Assembly (NCBI RefSeq): GCF_023715105.1
Contig: NZ_JAMBNO010000001.1
Coordinates: forward strand, 62,001-126,000
Length of the DNA stretch: 64,000 bases
Source of the DNA: Hydrogenophaga intermedia
GTDB lineage: Bacteria; Pseudomonadota; Gammaproteobacteria; Burkholderiales; Burkholderiaceae_C
Direction: 5' to 3'
This document shows positions 34,779 through 43,596 of the stretch, piece by piece. Both the position numbers and the translations under genes were made by a program. The notes under the pieces are model-generated. The model saw only the letters and a program-made list of their open reading frames with translations, was not told where the DNA came from and did not search any database. Position 1 is the first letter of the stretch; each line of letters begins with the position of its first letter.

Positions 34779-35969
34779 TCACCCCACCACCGCCCCATAC
34801 ACCACCCCCCGCATCTTCATCCTGTAGTGAATCCTTTGATTCGGCGCCTGCGCCATGAAGATCGCGAACAGGTCGAGTTCGGGGTCGACGAAGAAGTGGG
34901 TGCCGCCGATGCCGCTCCAGTGGTACGTGCCCACCGAGCCGTGCACGTTGGCTTCGCCCAGTGCGGTGCGCACCGCAAAGCCCAGGCCGAAGCCGTGGCC
35001 CGGGGGCAGCAGTGGGTTGTCGGCGTGGGGCACGGTGCTGCCCAGGTGGTCGGCGGTCATGAAGGCCAGGGTGTGCGGTGACAGGATGCGCGCGCCACCG
35101 AGTTCGCCGCCGTTCAGCAGGCACTGCAGGAAGCGCGCGTAGTCGTGCGCGGTGGACATGAGGCCGCCGCCGCCCATCTCCAGCTTGGGCACTTCGCGTG
35201 GGTCGTGCATGGGCATCTGCACGCCGCCGTCGGGGTCGTGCTTGAAGGCTTCGGCAATGCGGTGGTGCTGGGCGGGTGGCACGTGGAAGGCGGTGTCGTG
35301 CATGCCCAGGGGTTGCAGGATGGTTTCGCGCAGGTGTTCGGCCAGGCCCTGGCCGGTGATGACTTCGATCACGCGGCCCAGCACGTCGGTGGCGCGGCTG
35401 TAGGCCCAGGCGCTGCCGGGCTGGTGGGCCAGGGGCAGGGCGGCGATGCGTTCGCACAGCTCGGCGTTGGTCTGCTGGCGGTCGTTCAGGCCGGCGTTGG
35501 CGTAGAGCGCGTTCACGTGGCCGTTGCCGGTGAACTCGTAGGTCAGGCCCGCGGTGTGGCGCAGCAGGTCCTGCACGGTGCTGGGGCGCTCGGCCGGCAC
35601 CAGCTTCACGCCGTGCGGGCCGGGCACAGCCACCTGCTGGTTCATGAAGCCGGGGATGTACTGGCCCACCGGGTCGCTCAGCAGCAGGCGGCCTTGTTCC
35701 ACCAGCCGCATGGCCGCCACCGAGACGATGGGTTTGGTCATGGAGTAGATGCGGTAGATCGCATCGGCGGGCATGGCCTTGCGGCGCGCCGGGTTCAGGC
35801 GGCCCACGGTGGCGTCCAGCACCACATGGCCGCCGCGGGCGATGAGCACGTGCGCGCCGGGCAGGTGGCCGCGGTCCACGTCGTGCTGCAGCATCTGCAC
35901 GATGTGTTGCGTGCGCTCGGGGCACAGCCCCGCGTCGGCCGGGGCGGCCGTGGGCAAGCCGTGCGCCAT
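34779..35969 (-). CDS. Serine hydrolase, family VIII esterase-like (beta-lactamase fold)
   Basis: A 396-residue protein with the nucleophile motif SMTK (76-79) in YRIYSMTKPI and Tyr190 in AWAYSRATDVLG. The YxN motif of true beta-lactamases is replaced by YSR, as in family VIII carboxylesterases such as EstB, so esterase or transesterase activity is more likely than beta-lactam hydrolysis. There is no clear signal peptide. The start codon is one base from the stop of the MetE-like gene, so the two are probably one operon. Confidence 0.88.
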   Translation of the reverse strand: MAHGLPTAAPADAGLCPERTQHIVQMLQHDVDRGHLPGAHVLIARGGHVVLDATVGRLNPARRKAMPADAIYRIYSMTKPIVSVAAMRLVEQGRLLLSDPVGQYIPGFMNQQVAVPGPHGVKLVPAERPSTVQDLLRHTAGLTYEFTGNGHVNALYANAGLNDRQQTNAELCERIAALPLAHQPGSAWAYSRATDVLGRVIEVITGQGLAEHLRETILQPLGMHDTAFHVPPAQHHRIAEAFKHDPDGGVQMPMHDPREVPKLEMGGGGLMSTAHDYARFLQCLLNGGELGGARILSPHTLAFMTADHLGSTVPHADNPLLPPGHGFGLGFAVRTALGEANVHGSVGTYHWSGIGGTHFFVDPELDLFAIFMAQAPNQRIHYRMKMRGVVYGAVVG

Positions 35970-35970
35970 G

Positions 35971-36996
35971 TCAGGCCCCGTAGCGTTGGCGCGCCAGCGC
36001 CGCGCCCTTGGCCAGTGCGTCCAGCTTGGCCATGGCCACCTCGCGGCTCATGGGGGCCAGGCCGCAGTTGGTGCAGGCAATGAGCTTGTCCCTGGGCACG
36101 TACTGCAGCGCGGTGCCGATGGTGTCGGCCACCTGCTCGGGCGTCTCGATCGTGTCGCTCGCCACGTCGATCACGCCCACCATCACTTCCTTGCCTTTCA
36201 GCAAGGCCATCAGCTCGGGCGGCACGTGCGAGTGGAAGCACTCCAGGCTCACCTGGTCGATGCGGCTCCTGGCGAGCGCGGGGAACACCTGTTCGTACTG
36301 GCGCCATTCCTCGCCCAGGGTTTCCTTCCACTTCACGTTGGCCTCGATGCCGTAGCCGTAGCAGATGTGCACGGCCGTCTTGCAGGTGAGGCCCTGCGCG
36401 GCGCGCTCCAGCGCCTTCACGCCCCAGTCGGCCGCTTCGGCCATGTAGACGTTGAAGGCGGGTTCGTCGAACTGGATAATGTCCACGCCGTCGGCCTGCA
36501 GGGCCAGGGCTTCCTGATTCAGCAGCTCGGCAAAGGCCATGGCCATCTTCACCTTGTCGCCATAGAAGCGGTCGGCCACCGTGTCCACAATGGTCATGGG
36601 CCCGGGCAGGGTGAACTTGAGCAGCTTCTTCGTGTGGGCGCGCGCCAGTTGCGCCTCGAACGCGTGCACACGGCCCTTGAGCTTCAGCGGCGCCACCACC
36701 TGCGGCACCATCGCGTCGTAGCGGTTGTTGCGGATGCCCATCTTCACTTTGTTTTCAAAGTCGATGCCCTCCACATGCTCGACGAAGCCGTGCACGAAGT
36801 GCTGGCGCGCCTGCTCGCCGTCGCCGATCACATCCAGCCCAGCGTCCTCCTGCGCCTTGATCCACAGCAGCGTGGCATCGGCCTTGGCTTGCTCCAGTTC
36901 CTTGCCTTGCGCTTTCCATTGCGGCCAGAGCTTCTGGGTCTCGGCCAGCCACGCGGGTTTGGGCAGGCTGCCGGCAATGGCGGTGGTGAACAGCAT
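35971..36996 (-). CDS. Short MetE-like (cobalamin-independent type) methionine synthase
   Basis: A 341-residue protein matching only the catalytic C-terminal half of MetE. Zinc ligands seen are His210 and Cys212 (VHICYG), Glu252 (SLECFHS) and Cys311 (ACTNCGLAP). The methyl-transfer aspartate region is IIQFDEPAFN. Full MetE has a second folate-related N-terminal half, absent here, so the methyl donor may be different (short forms exist, some of which need a DUF1852 partner). No DUF1852 gene is in the window; the partner gene is a serine hydrolase. Methionine synthesis is the likely role. Confidence 0.87.
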   Translation of the reverse strand: MLFTTAIAGSLPKPAWLAETQKLWPQWKAQGKELEQAKADATLLWIKAQEDAGLDVIGDGEQARQHFVHGFVEHVEGIDFENKVKMGIRNNRYDAMVPQVVAPLKLKGRVHAFEAQLARAHTKKLLKFTLPGPMTIVDTVADRFYGDKVKMAMAFAELLNQEALALQADGVDIIQFDEPAFNVYMAEAADWGVKALERAAQGLTCKTAVHICYGYGIEANVKWKETLGEEWRQYEQVFPALARSRIDQVSLECFHSHVPPELMALLKGKEVMVGVIDVASDTIETPEQVADTIGTALQYVPRDKLIACTNCGLAPMSREVAMAKLDALAKGAALARQRYGA

Positions 36997-37047
36997 GGGT
37001 CTGACTCCTGACAGTTTGTGTATGGTTGGTTGGGATGCTTGTACGAG

Positions 37048-38181
37048 CTAGCGATTGGACGGCAATGCCGCAATCAGCGGGGGCATGAGTGCGCGCAGCC
37101 CCTCGCTGCCAAGGCGCTGATTCGTGGCGTGTTGATAGATCACGATGCCATGCTGACGGTTGAAGAAGAGGTACTGACCACCATGCCCGGCAAAGCAAAA
37201 ATCAATGGCAGGCCCGCACCTGACCCAGATCTGATAGCCGTATTCGTTGCTTGCGCCAAACGCAGCTATTTGACGGCTGGTGGCTGTCTGGAGGAATCTG
37301 CCAAAGCAGGTTTCGGTCTGTTCGATTTGCTCCAATACATACAGTCCGAGCCGAATCCAGTCGTGCGGCGTTGCGCTGAATCCTTGATAGGCGGAAACCT
37401 CACCGCGGTTGTTCACGACCCATGCGCCCTTGCTGGCCGCGCCTGAGGTGTGCCACACCTTGCGGGCAAAGTAGGACTCGAAGGTCTCACCGCTCGTGGC
37501 CGTCACCAGCATCGCCAGGGCCGTCGTGTCGAGGTTGTTGTATTGAAAGACCGCTCCGGATGGGCGGTACATCTCGTCTTGACGTTTCATCGTATCGATG
37601 AAGGCTTCGTGCATCGTACCTTCGAGGATGGCGCGTCCCAGAACACTGTCCGGGTCCCCGAACTTGTGTCCCGTACTGGCGGTGGGGTGCGCCCCACTGC
37701 TCATTCGCAGCAGATCGTGGATGCTGGCTCGTCCCCAGGAAGTGCCGGTGGTTTCGGGTACGTACTTTTCAAGTGGGTCTTCGAGCGTCTTGATGCTGCC
37801 GTCGCACAGTGCATGTCCGACCGCAAGGGCGGTCAGACTTTTCGACATGGAGAATCCCAATGGAGTGCGCCTTGCGCTCACGCCGAACCCGTACGACTCC
37901 GCAAGCAGTCCTTTGGCGTCGGCGATCAAGATCGCCTTTGCCTTGTTTCGACCGATCAGGTCGTCAAAGTCAGGTACCTGGGCCGCATGGGGATGCTTGT
38001 CGGGACCGAGAAGCGGCCGGGCTTCGCTGGCAGGCGGTACGCTGACTGTCCTGGCCAGCTGCCTGAACCCGTTTGTAGCCGTATTGGCCCATGACCAATC
38101 TTGCGCTGACGCGAGGGACGCGATGAGCGACAGCATCACGACGAACGCGGCGGCACGCTGTATTCGAACGAATCGCTTCAT
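37048..38181 (-). CDS. Low-GC beta-lactamase-fold serine hydrolase with signal peptide
   Basis: A 377-residue exported protein: signal peptide 1-26 (FVVMLSLIASLASAQ), SMSK (111-114) in LGFSMSKSLTAL, YNN (214-216) in VFQYNNLDTT, and a late HGGQYLFF segment. It is a class C-like hydrolase. Its start overlaps the viaA stop by four bases (ATGA). Five sampled 60-base lines average about 56% GC, while the viaA neighbour samples at about 73%. This composition points to recent acquisition. Substrate unknown; possibly peptidoglycan or ester. Confidence 0.87.
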   Translation of the reverse strand: MKRFVRIQRAAAFVVMLSLIASLASAQDWSWANTATNGFRQLARTVSVPPASEARPLLGPDKHPHAAQVPDFDDLIGRNKAKAILIADAKGLLAESYGFGVSARRTPLGFSMSKSLTALAVGHALCDGSIKTLEDPLEKYVPETTGTSWGRASIHDLLRMSSGAHPTASTGHKFGDPDSVLGRAILEGTMHEAFIDTMKRQDEMYRPSGAVFQYNNLDTTALAMLVTATSGETFESYFARKVWHTSGAASKGAWVVNNRGEVSAYQGFSATPHDWIRLGLYVLEQIEQTETCFGRFLQTATSRQIAAFGASNEYGYQIWVRCGPAIDFCFAGHGGQYLFFNRQHGIVIYQHATNQRLGSEGLRALMPPLIAALPSNR

Positions 38182-39629
38182 TGCGGTGGCCTTCGGATGG
38201 CGTTGGGGAAATACAAGGCGGTGAGGCTCAGGCTGTGCACGGGCGAGAAATCGTCGCCCGCGCGGGTGGCGGTGTCGCCCCAGCGGCGCCAGTCGCGCAC
38301 CCAGTGCAGGTGGTCGCACACCTCCACCAGGCCCACGGTTTCGCGGTCGCCGATCAACACGCCGTGCACACGCAGGCCCAGGCGGGCCTTGGCGTCGCGC
38401 AGTGCGTCCAGGGTGGCGTGGGTGACGCCGAACTCGCCGTCGCTCACGATCAGGATGTCGGCGTCGTGCCAGCCGGTGGTCTGCACGCGCGCAATGGCCT
38501 GCTCCAGCGGGGTCTGCACGTCGGTGCCGCCGTCGAAGGCCTGGCCCATGCAGTCCAGCAGGTGTTGCAGGCCGCGGGCGTCGAGCGCCAGTTCGCGCTC
38601 GATCACCTCGCCCGCGCCGCCGAAGGCGATGAGGGCGCAAGGCCGCTGGCCCGCGTGGGCGCTGCGCAGCGCTTGCAGCACGCAGGCGCGCGCCACGTTG
38701 CCGGGCGCGCCGCGCATGGAGCCTGAGGTGTCCAGGCACACCACCAGCGGGCCGCGGCCCAGCGGCGCGGTGTGCGCTTGCGCAGGGGCGGGCGTTGGCG
38801 CGGGGCGTTCGCTGTGTTGCGGCGCGCGGTCGTCGTAGGTTTGCAGTTGCGCCTCGGCAAAGCGCGCGCGCCACAGGCGGCGGCCCACGGGGTGGCGCAG
38901 CAGGGCGCTTTCGGCGCCGGTCATCCGCGCCAGCGCGCGCGATCGGTGCACGCCGTCCACCGCGTGCGGTTCGGGGCGGCGTTCCTGCTCTTCGGCCGGG
39001 TGGCGCGCGGCGCGTTGTGGCGCGGTGGGGCGCGGCTGCGGTTGCGCGGCGGGCGCGGCCTTGGGCACCGGCGCGCGGCGGCCCACGGCGTCGATGAAGG
39101 CGGCCAGGCGCGGCAGGCGCGCCAGCAGCTCGCCGATGCGCTGCGCCTCGGTCCATTCGCGGCGGTTCAGCTGGCCTTGCAGTTCGTCCCAGCGCAGGTG
39201 GGCCAGGTCGCCCAGCGATTGCAGCAGCGCGAGCACCTCGTCCCAGCCCTGGCGCTGCACGTCCCAGCTCTGGCGGAACTGCTCGCGCATGCGGGCGATG
39301 GCGTCGGCGCGCGCTTCGCCCTCGGCGCGGTCGATCAGGCTGTCCAGGTGCCAGAGCAGGCTTTGCAGCACCTGGCGCGACAAGGCCTCGCTGCCCTGCG
39401 TGAGTTGTGTGAGTTCCAGTTCCTGCAGCAGCGGGCGCAGCGCCTGGGTGGCGTCGGCGTCGCCCCAGTCGTCCTGCGCGTCGGGCAGGGCGCCGTCGTG
39501 CAGGGCACGCTGCCAGCGCTGCAGTTGCGGCACGCGTTGTGCCGGCGCGCCGGCGCTGCACACCACCGCCCAGCGCCACAACTCACGCGGCAGGGCGTCG
39601 AGCAGGTGCCAGGGCGCGGCGGGGTTCAC
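38178..39629 (-). CDS. viaA: VWA-domain protein, ViaA-like partner of RavA
   Basis: A 483-residue protein, the same length as E. coli ViaA. The C-terminal von Willebrand A domain has the metal-binding motif DTSGSM at 300-305 and a later IVSDGEFG. The N-terminal half is helical. A proline-rich linker (about 185-225 and 272-288) separates them. It follows ravA with a GTGA overlap; GTG at 39629 is chosen because GGGA lies seven bases upstream. A GTG at 39641 is also possible. In E. coli RavA-ViaA modulates respiratory complexes. Confidence 0.85.
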   Translation of the reverse strand: MNPAAPWHLLDALPRELWRWAVVCSAGAPAQRVPQLQRWQRALHDGALPDAQDDWGDADATQALRPLLQELELTQLTQGSEALSRQVLQSLLWHLDSLIDRAEGEARADAIARMREQFRQSWDVQRQGWDEVLALLQSLGDLAHLRWDELQGQLNRREWTEAQRIGELLARLPRLAAFIDAVGRRAPVPKAAPAAQPQPRPTAPQRAARHPAEEQERRPEPHAVDGVHRSRALARMTGAESALLRHPVGRRLWRARFAEAQLQTYDDRAPQHSERPAPTPAPAQAHTAPLGRGPLVVCLDTSGSMRGAPGNVARACVLQALRSAHAGQRPCALIAFGGAGEVIERELALDARGLQHLLDCMGQAFDGGTDVQTPLEQAIARVQTTGWHDADILIVSDGEFGVTHATLDALRDAKARLGLRVHGVLIGDRETVGLVEVCDHLHWVRDWRRWGDTATRAGDDFSPVHSLSLTALYFPNAIRRPPQ

Positions 39630-40990
39630 CGTGCTTCCCACGCAATCGGTGCGGGCGCCTCGGCGCGCAGGGCCTCGTCCACCGGCAGGGCAGCAAAGCC
39701 ATCGCGCGCAGTCTGCAGGCGTTGCAGCCAGCCGGCCACGGCGGCGCAGCGCGCACTGTGCACGGCCTCGATGCGCAAGCGCTGCGAGGGCGGCAGCCAG
39801 TCGTGCGCGCGCGCCTGTGTCATGACGTGCGTGGCGATGCGTTGCAGCTCGTCGTGCAGATCAGCCAGTTGCTGCAGCAGTGAACTGCACTGCGCCACGC
39901 GCGCGGCGATGTGCACGGGGCTCCAGCGGCGGCCCGCGCGTTCGCTGGTGAGGCGCACCAGCTCGTTGTCGCGCCCTTCGGGCCCCGCGATGGCGCGTGC
40001 CAGCGCGAGCTTGCCGGCGCTGTCGTCCTGTTGTTCGCTGGGCGCGCGCTGTTCGATGTCGAGCTGCTGTTCGAAGGCGGTCACGGCGCGCTCCAGGCCG
40101 TCGAGTTCGAGCGGCGCGGTGTGGGCCACGCGGTGTTCGAAGAAATCGGTCCAGCCCGGCACGGCGTCGGCGTTGGCCGAGAGCACGTAGGGCAGCAGCC
40201 ACGCATCCCACGCACTCACGGCGGTGTCGGCGCGGCTCGCGGCCTGCAGGCGCAGCAGCGCCACCAGCTGGCGCCAGCGCCGGTCGGACACGCTTTGCTG
40301 CGTGCGTTGTGCGTGTTCGCGCGCGGCCTGCAGCAGTTGCACGATTTCATTGCCCAACGCCACCGCGGGCGCAGCGGCCTGCAGGGCCTGGCGCTCAGGT
40401 GCGTCGATCAGCGCGTCGGCCGCGGGCGCGTCCATCTCGCCGGTGGTCTGCAGCAGCGCGGTGAAGTGCGCGTCGTCCACCGGCGCCACCGGCACGCGCA
40501 GCAGAAAGCGGTCGTGAAAGGCGAGCAGGCTGTCGTCCTGCGGCGGCTCGTTGCTCGCGCCCACCAGCGTCACCAGCGGCACCGTCACGCGCTGGCGGCC
40601 GTTGTCGAACATGCGCTCGTGCAGCAGCCCAAGCAGGGTGTTCAGGATGGCCGAGTTTGCCTTGAACACCTCGTCAAGAAAGGCCACTTCCGCGCCGGGC
40701 AGGTAGCCCTCGGTGAGGCGTTCGTAGCGGTCGTGCTCCAGGGCCTGCAGCGAGAGCGGGCCGAACAGTTCCTCGGGCACGGTGAAGCGCGTGAGCAGGC
40801 GCTCGAAATAGTGCGCGCCTGGCAGCAGGCGGCGCAGCCGGCGCGCGAGTTCGCTCTTGGCGGTGCCGGGCGGGCCGAGCAGCAGCACGTGTTCACCGGC
40901 CAGCGCGGCCAGCAACAGACAGCGGGCCGCCACGTCGCGCTGCAGCAGGCCTTGCTCCAGCGCGGCGAGGGGGGCGGCCCAGCGCGACAC
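39626..40990 (-). CDS. ravA: MoxR-family AAA+ ATPase, RavA-like
   Basis: A 454-residue AAA+ ATPase. Walker A is GPPGTAKS (39-46), Walker B is EVAFLDEVF (101-109), and sensor 1 is VGASNEPP. Close E. coli RavA phrases are LTRFTVPEELFGPLSLQAL, RYERLTEGYLPGA and AILNTLLGLLHERMF. It starts with GTG at 40990, three bases after bktB. With viaA it should form a chaperone-like pair acting on a cytoplasmic or membrane-associated enzyme. It is slightly shorter than E. coli RavA. Confidence 0.88.
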   Translation of the reverse strand: MSRWAAPLAALEQGLLQRDVAARCLLLAALAGEHVLLLGPPGTAKSELARRLRRLLPGAHYFERLLTRFTVPEELFGPLSLQALEHDRYERLTEGYLPGAEVAFLDEVFKANSAILNTLLGLLHERMFDNGRQRVTVPLVTLVGASNEPPQDDSLLAFHDRFLLRVPVAPVDDAHFTALLQTTGEMDAPAADALIDAPERQALQAAAPAVALGNEIVQLLQAAREHAQRTQQSVSDRRWRQLVALLRLQAASRADTAVSAWDAWLLPYVLSANADAVPGWTDFFEHRVAHTAPLELDGLERAVTAFEQQLDIEQRAPSEQQDDSAGKLALARAIAGPEGRDNELVRLTSERAGRRWSPVHIAARVAQCSSLLQQLADLHDELQRIATHVMTQARAHDWLPPSQRLRIEAVHSARCAAVAGWLQRLQTARDGFAALPVDEALRAEAPAPIAWEAR

Positions 40991-40993
40991 GGC

Positions 40994-42178
40994 TCAGGTT
41001 CTTTCGAAGATGGCGGCGATGCCTTGGCCACCGCCGATGCACATGGTGACCAGCGCGTACTTGCCGCCGATGCGCTGCAGCTCGTGCACCGCCTTCACGG
41101 TGATGAGCGCGCCGGTGGCGCCGATCGGGTGGCCGAGCGAAATGCCCGAGCCGTTGGGGTTGACCTTGGCCGGGTCGAGGCCGAGGTCGCGCGTCACGGC
41201 GCAGGCCTGTGCGGCGAAGGCCTCGTTGGCCTCGATCACGTCGATGTCGCTGATCTTCAGGCCGGTCTTCTTTAGCACGGCCTGTGTGGCCGGCACCGGG
41301 CCGATGCCCATGTACTTCGGGTCCACGCCGGCGTGTGCGTAGCCCACCAGGCGCGCCAGGGGCTTGGCGCCGCGCGCCTTCACCTGCTCGCCGCTCATCA
41401 GCACCACGGCCGCGGCCGCGTCGTTGATGCCCGAGGCGTTGCCCGCGGTGACGGTGCCGTTCTCCTTCACGAACACCGGCTTGAGCTTGGCCATGTCGTC
41501 CAGCGAGGCGTTGGGGCGGAAGTGCTCGTCGATGGCGTAGGCCACCTCGCCTTTGCGGCTCTTGAGCATCACCGGGACGATCTGGTCCTTGAAGTAACCG
41601 GCCTCGGTGGCGCGCTGCGCGCGGTTGTGGCTTTCCACGGCGAGCTTGTCCTGCTCGTCACGCGAGATGCCCCACTTGGCCGCGATGTTCTCGGCCGTGA
41701 CGCCCATGTGGATGGTGTGGAACGGGTCGTGCAGCGCGCCGACCATCATGTCCACCAGCGTGGCGTCGCCCATGCGCGCGCCGAAGCGGGTGTTGAGGCT
41801 GGCGTAGGGCGCGCGGCTCATGTTCTCGGCGCCGGCGCCGATGGCGATGTCGGCGTCACCGAGCAGGATGCTTTGCGCGGCCGACACCACGGCCTGCAGG
41901 CCCGAGCCGCACAGTCGGTTCACGTTGAAGGCCGGCGTGCCCTGGGCGCAACCGCCGTCGAGCGCGGCCACGCGCGAGAGGTACATGTCGCGCGGCTCGG
42001 TGTTGACCACGTGGCCGAACACCACGTGGCCGACGTCGTTGCCGCTGACGTTGGCGCGGGCGAGCGATTCGCGCACCACGAGCGCGCCAAGTGCGGTGGG
42101 CGGGGTGTCTTTCAGGCTGCCGCCAAAGGTGCCGATGGCGGTGCGCACGGCGCTGACGACGAAGACTTCACGGGTCAT
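40994..42178 (-). CDS. bktB: Beta-ketothiolase (acetyl-CoA acyltransferase)
   Basis: A 394-residue thiolase. Catalytic residues are Cys90 in NRLCGSGLQA, the histidine in GHPIGATG and the second cysteine in CIGGGQGIA. The sequence closely follows BktB of Cupriavidus necator (for example GTFGGSLKD, TEPRDMYLSR, KPVFVKENGTVTAGNASG), which condenses acetyl-CoA with propionyl-CoA in polyhydroxyalkanoate synthesis and works in beta-oxidation. GGAGAG precedes the ATG. ravA follows immediately, so both may be in one transcript. Confidence 0.93.
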   Translation of the reverse strand: MTREVFVVSAVRTAIGTFGGSLKDTPPTALGALVVRESLARANVSGNDVGHVVFGHVVNTEPRDMYLSRVAALDGGCAQGTPAFNVNRLCGSGLQAVVSAAQSILLGDADIAIGAGAENMSRAPYASLNTRFGARMGDATLVDMMVGALHDPFHTIHMGVTAENIAAKWGISRDEQDKLAVESHNRAQRATEAGYFKDQIVPVMLKSRKGEVAYAIDEHFRPNASLDDMAKLKPVFVKENGTVTAGNASGINDAAAAVVLMSGEQVKARGAKPLARLVGYAHAGVDPKYMGIGPVPATQAVLKKTGLKISDIDVIEANEAFAAQACAVTRDLGLDPAKVNPNGSGISLGHPIGATGALITVKAVHELQRIGGKYALVTMCIGGGQGIAAIFERT

Positions 42179-42232
42179 GGGGGGCTCTCCAGGCAGGCGG
42201 GTTGAATACCCGGGGATGGTACCCGCCGCCCC

Positions 42233-42796
42233 TCAGAAGGTCTGTCGCGCGAGCACCTGCAGCCGGTTGCTGTCGGCGTTGGGACGCGTCACGAACACCT
42301 CGCCCATGGCGAGGTATTCGCCGGTGAGCGCGGTGATGTTCACCTGGTGCGTGACCAGCATCCAGTTGGTGGGCGCGCGCAGGCCGCGCACGGCGGCCAG
42401 CACCTGGCGCGTTTGCGTGTCGCGCTCGCCCTGGCCACCGAAGAACGAGTTGATCGGCGCCCACACCGTGTGGCGGCCGAAGGCGAGCTGCGCCGTGTCC
42501 ACACAGCGGCACCAGGCGCTGGAGCGCACCTCGTCCAGGCGGATGCCTTCGCGCTGGAAGGCCGCGCCCACGCGGCGCGATTGCTCACGGCCCTCGGCGC
42601 TGAGGTTGCGTTGCGTGCTGCACTGCTTGACGTCGAAGTTCGGCGGGTCGCCGATGCCGGGCTCGGTCTGCGCGTGGCGCATCAGCACCACGTTGCCGCC
42701 TTCGCGCAGGCGGGCCCAGAAGTCGCTGGTCTGCGCGTGCGCGCCGAACGCGGCGAGCGCAGCCGATGCGGTGATGAAGTCGCGCCTTTGCAGCAT
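42233..42796 (-). CDS. Exported histidine-phosphatase-family protein
   Basis: A 187-residue phosphoglycerate-mutase-like phosphatase. The N-terminus MLQRRDFITASAALAAFGAHA is a signal with a twin-arginine-like start, so the protein probably works in the periplasm. The catalytic motif is RHAQ at 40-43, a Cys-rich SAWCRCVDTA segment gives the second arginine, and the second histidine is in MLVTHQVNI. Substrate unknown; relatives act on phosphosugars or lipid A-linked phosphate. Confidence 0.85.
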   Translation of the reverse strand: MLQRRDFITASAALAAFGAHAQTSDFWARLREGGNVVLMRHAQTEPGIGDPPNFDVKQCSTQRNLSAEGREQSRRVGAAFQREGIRLDEVRSSAWCRCVDTAQLAFGRHTVWAPINSFFGGQGERDTQTRQVLAAVRGLRAPTNWMLVTHQVNITALTGEYLAMGEVFVTRPNADSNRLQVLARQTF

Positions 42797-42812
42797 GGTC
42801 TTCTCCCTGGGG

Positions 42813-43583
42813 TCAGGCGTCGCGGACGTCGGCGACGGGGTTCGATCCGAAGTCCGACCGATCGAGCCAGGCCAGCACGCGCGCCGCGGCGTCGTCGGGC
42901 GAGGTCAGCATGCCCTTCTCGCGCAGGTCCACGAAACGCTGGCGGTCCGGGAAGCCACTGGCCGCGCTGCCGCGCAGGTGCACCTGCATGTCGGTGTCGA
43001 TGACGCCGGGCGCCAGCGAGACCAGCCTGGCCCCGTTGGGCCGGTTGGCTTCCTCCAGCGCGCAGCAGCGGGTGAAGTGGTCCATGCCGGCCTTGGCCGC
43101 GCAGTAGGGCGATTGCGAGGCCATGGCATTGCGGCCCAGACCCGAGGAGATGTTGAGCACCTTGCGCGGGCCCTGCCAGCCGGCCTGCGCCCAGGCACCG
43201 GTGGCGGCCAGGAAGGCGGCGGTGAGCTGCATCGGCGCCTCCAGCCCCACGCGCAGCGCGTTCACCAATTGCGCCTCGGGCACCTCGCCCAGCGGCACCA
43301 CCGCGGGCAGCACGCCGGCGTTGTTGATGAGGGTGGCGCTGGCGAAGTCGGCAGGCTTGAGCGCGGCGAGCCAGTTGGCCAGACGCTCGCGTGCGCCGCT
43401 GGTGTCGGCCAGGTCCTGCGACCACTGCACCAGATGCGCGCCGCGCTGCTGCGCCTCGGCCTCGAGCTCGGCGCTGATCTGGCGCGACAGGCACAGCAGC
43501 AGGCGGTTGGGGGCGAGCAGTTGGCGGGCCATGGCCAGGCCCATGCCGCGCGAGGCGCCGGTGAGTACGGTGAGGTGTTGCAT
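42813..43583 (-). CDS. Short-chain dehydrogenase/reductase
   Basis: A 256-residue SDR with cofactor motif TGASRGMG (8-15), NNAG in LINNAGVLP, the catalytic serine in NISSGLGRN, and YCAAK as the YxxxK motif. Overall resemblance is to sepiapterin reductase/benzil reductase-like SDRs. Cofactor and substrate are not determined. It follows rluA by 13 bases on the same strand. Confidence 0.88.
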   Translation of the reverse strand: MQHLTVLTGASRGMGLAMARQLLAPNRLLLCLSRQISAELEAEAQQRGAHLVQWSQDLADTSGARERLANWLAALKPADFASATLINNAGVLPAVVPLGEVPEAQLVNALRVGLEAPMQLTAAFLAATGAWAQAGWQGPRKVLNISSGLGRNAMASQSPYCAAKAGMDHFTRCCALEEANRPNGARLVSLAPGVIDTDMQVHLRGSAASGFPDRQRFVDLREKGMLTSPDDAAARVLAWLDRSDFGSNPVADVRDA

Positions 43584-43596
43584 CGTGGCTTTGGAA

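Noticed and set aside
37000..38200. Genomic island or insertion sequence around the low-GC gene
   Set aside because: No transposase, integrase, terminal repeats or target duplications were seen; only one gene differs in composition.
37048..39579. A single 843-codon protein covering the low-GC hydrolase and viaA region
   Set aside because: The upstream half is an off-frame reading of viaA (Arg/Ala/Gly-rich, no domain); viaA is the real frame and the hydrolase starts at 38181.
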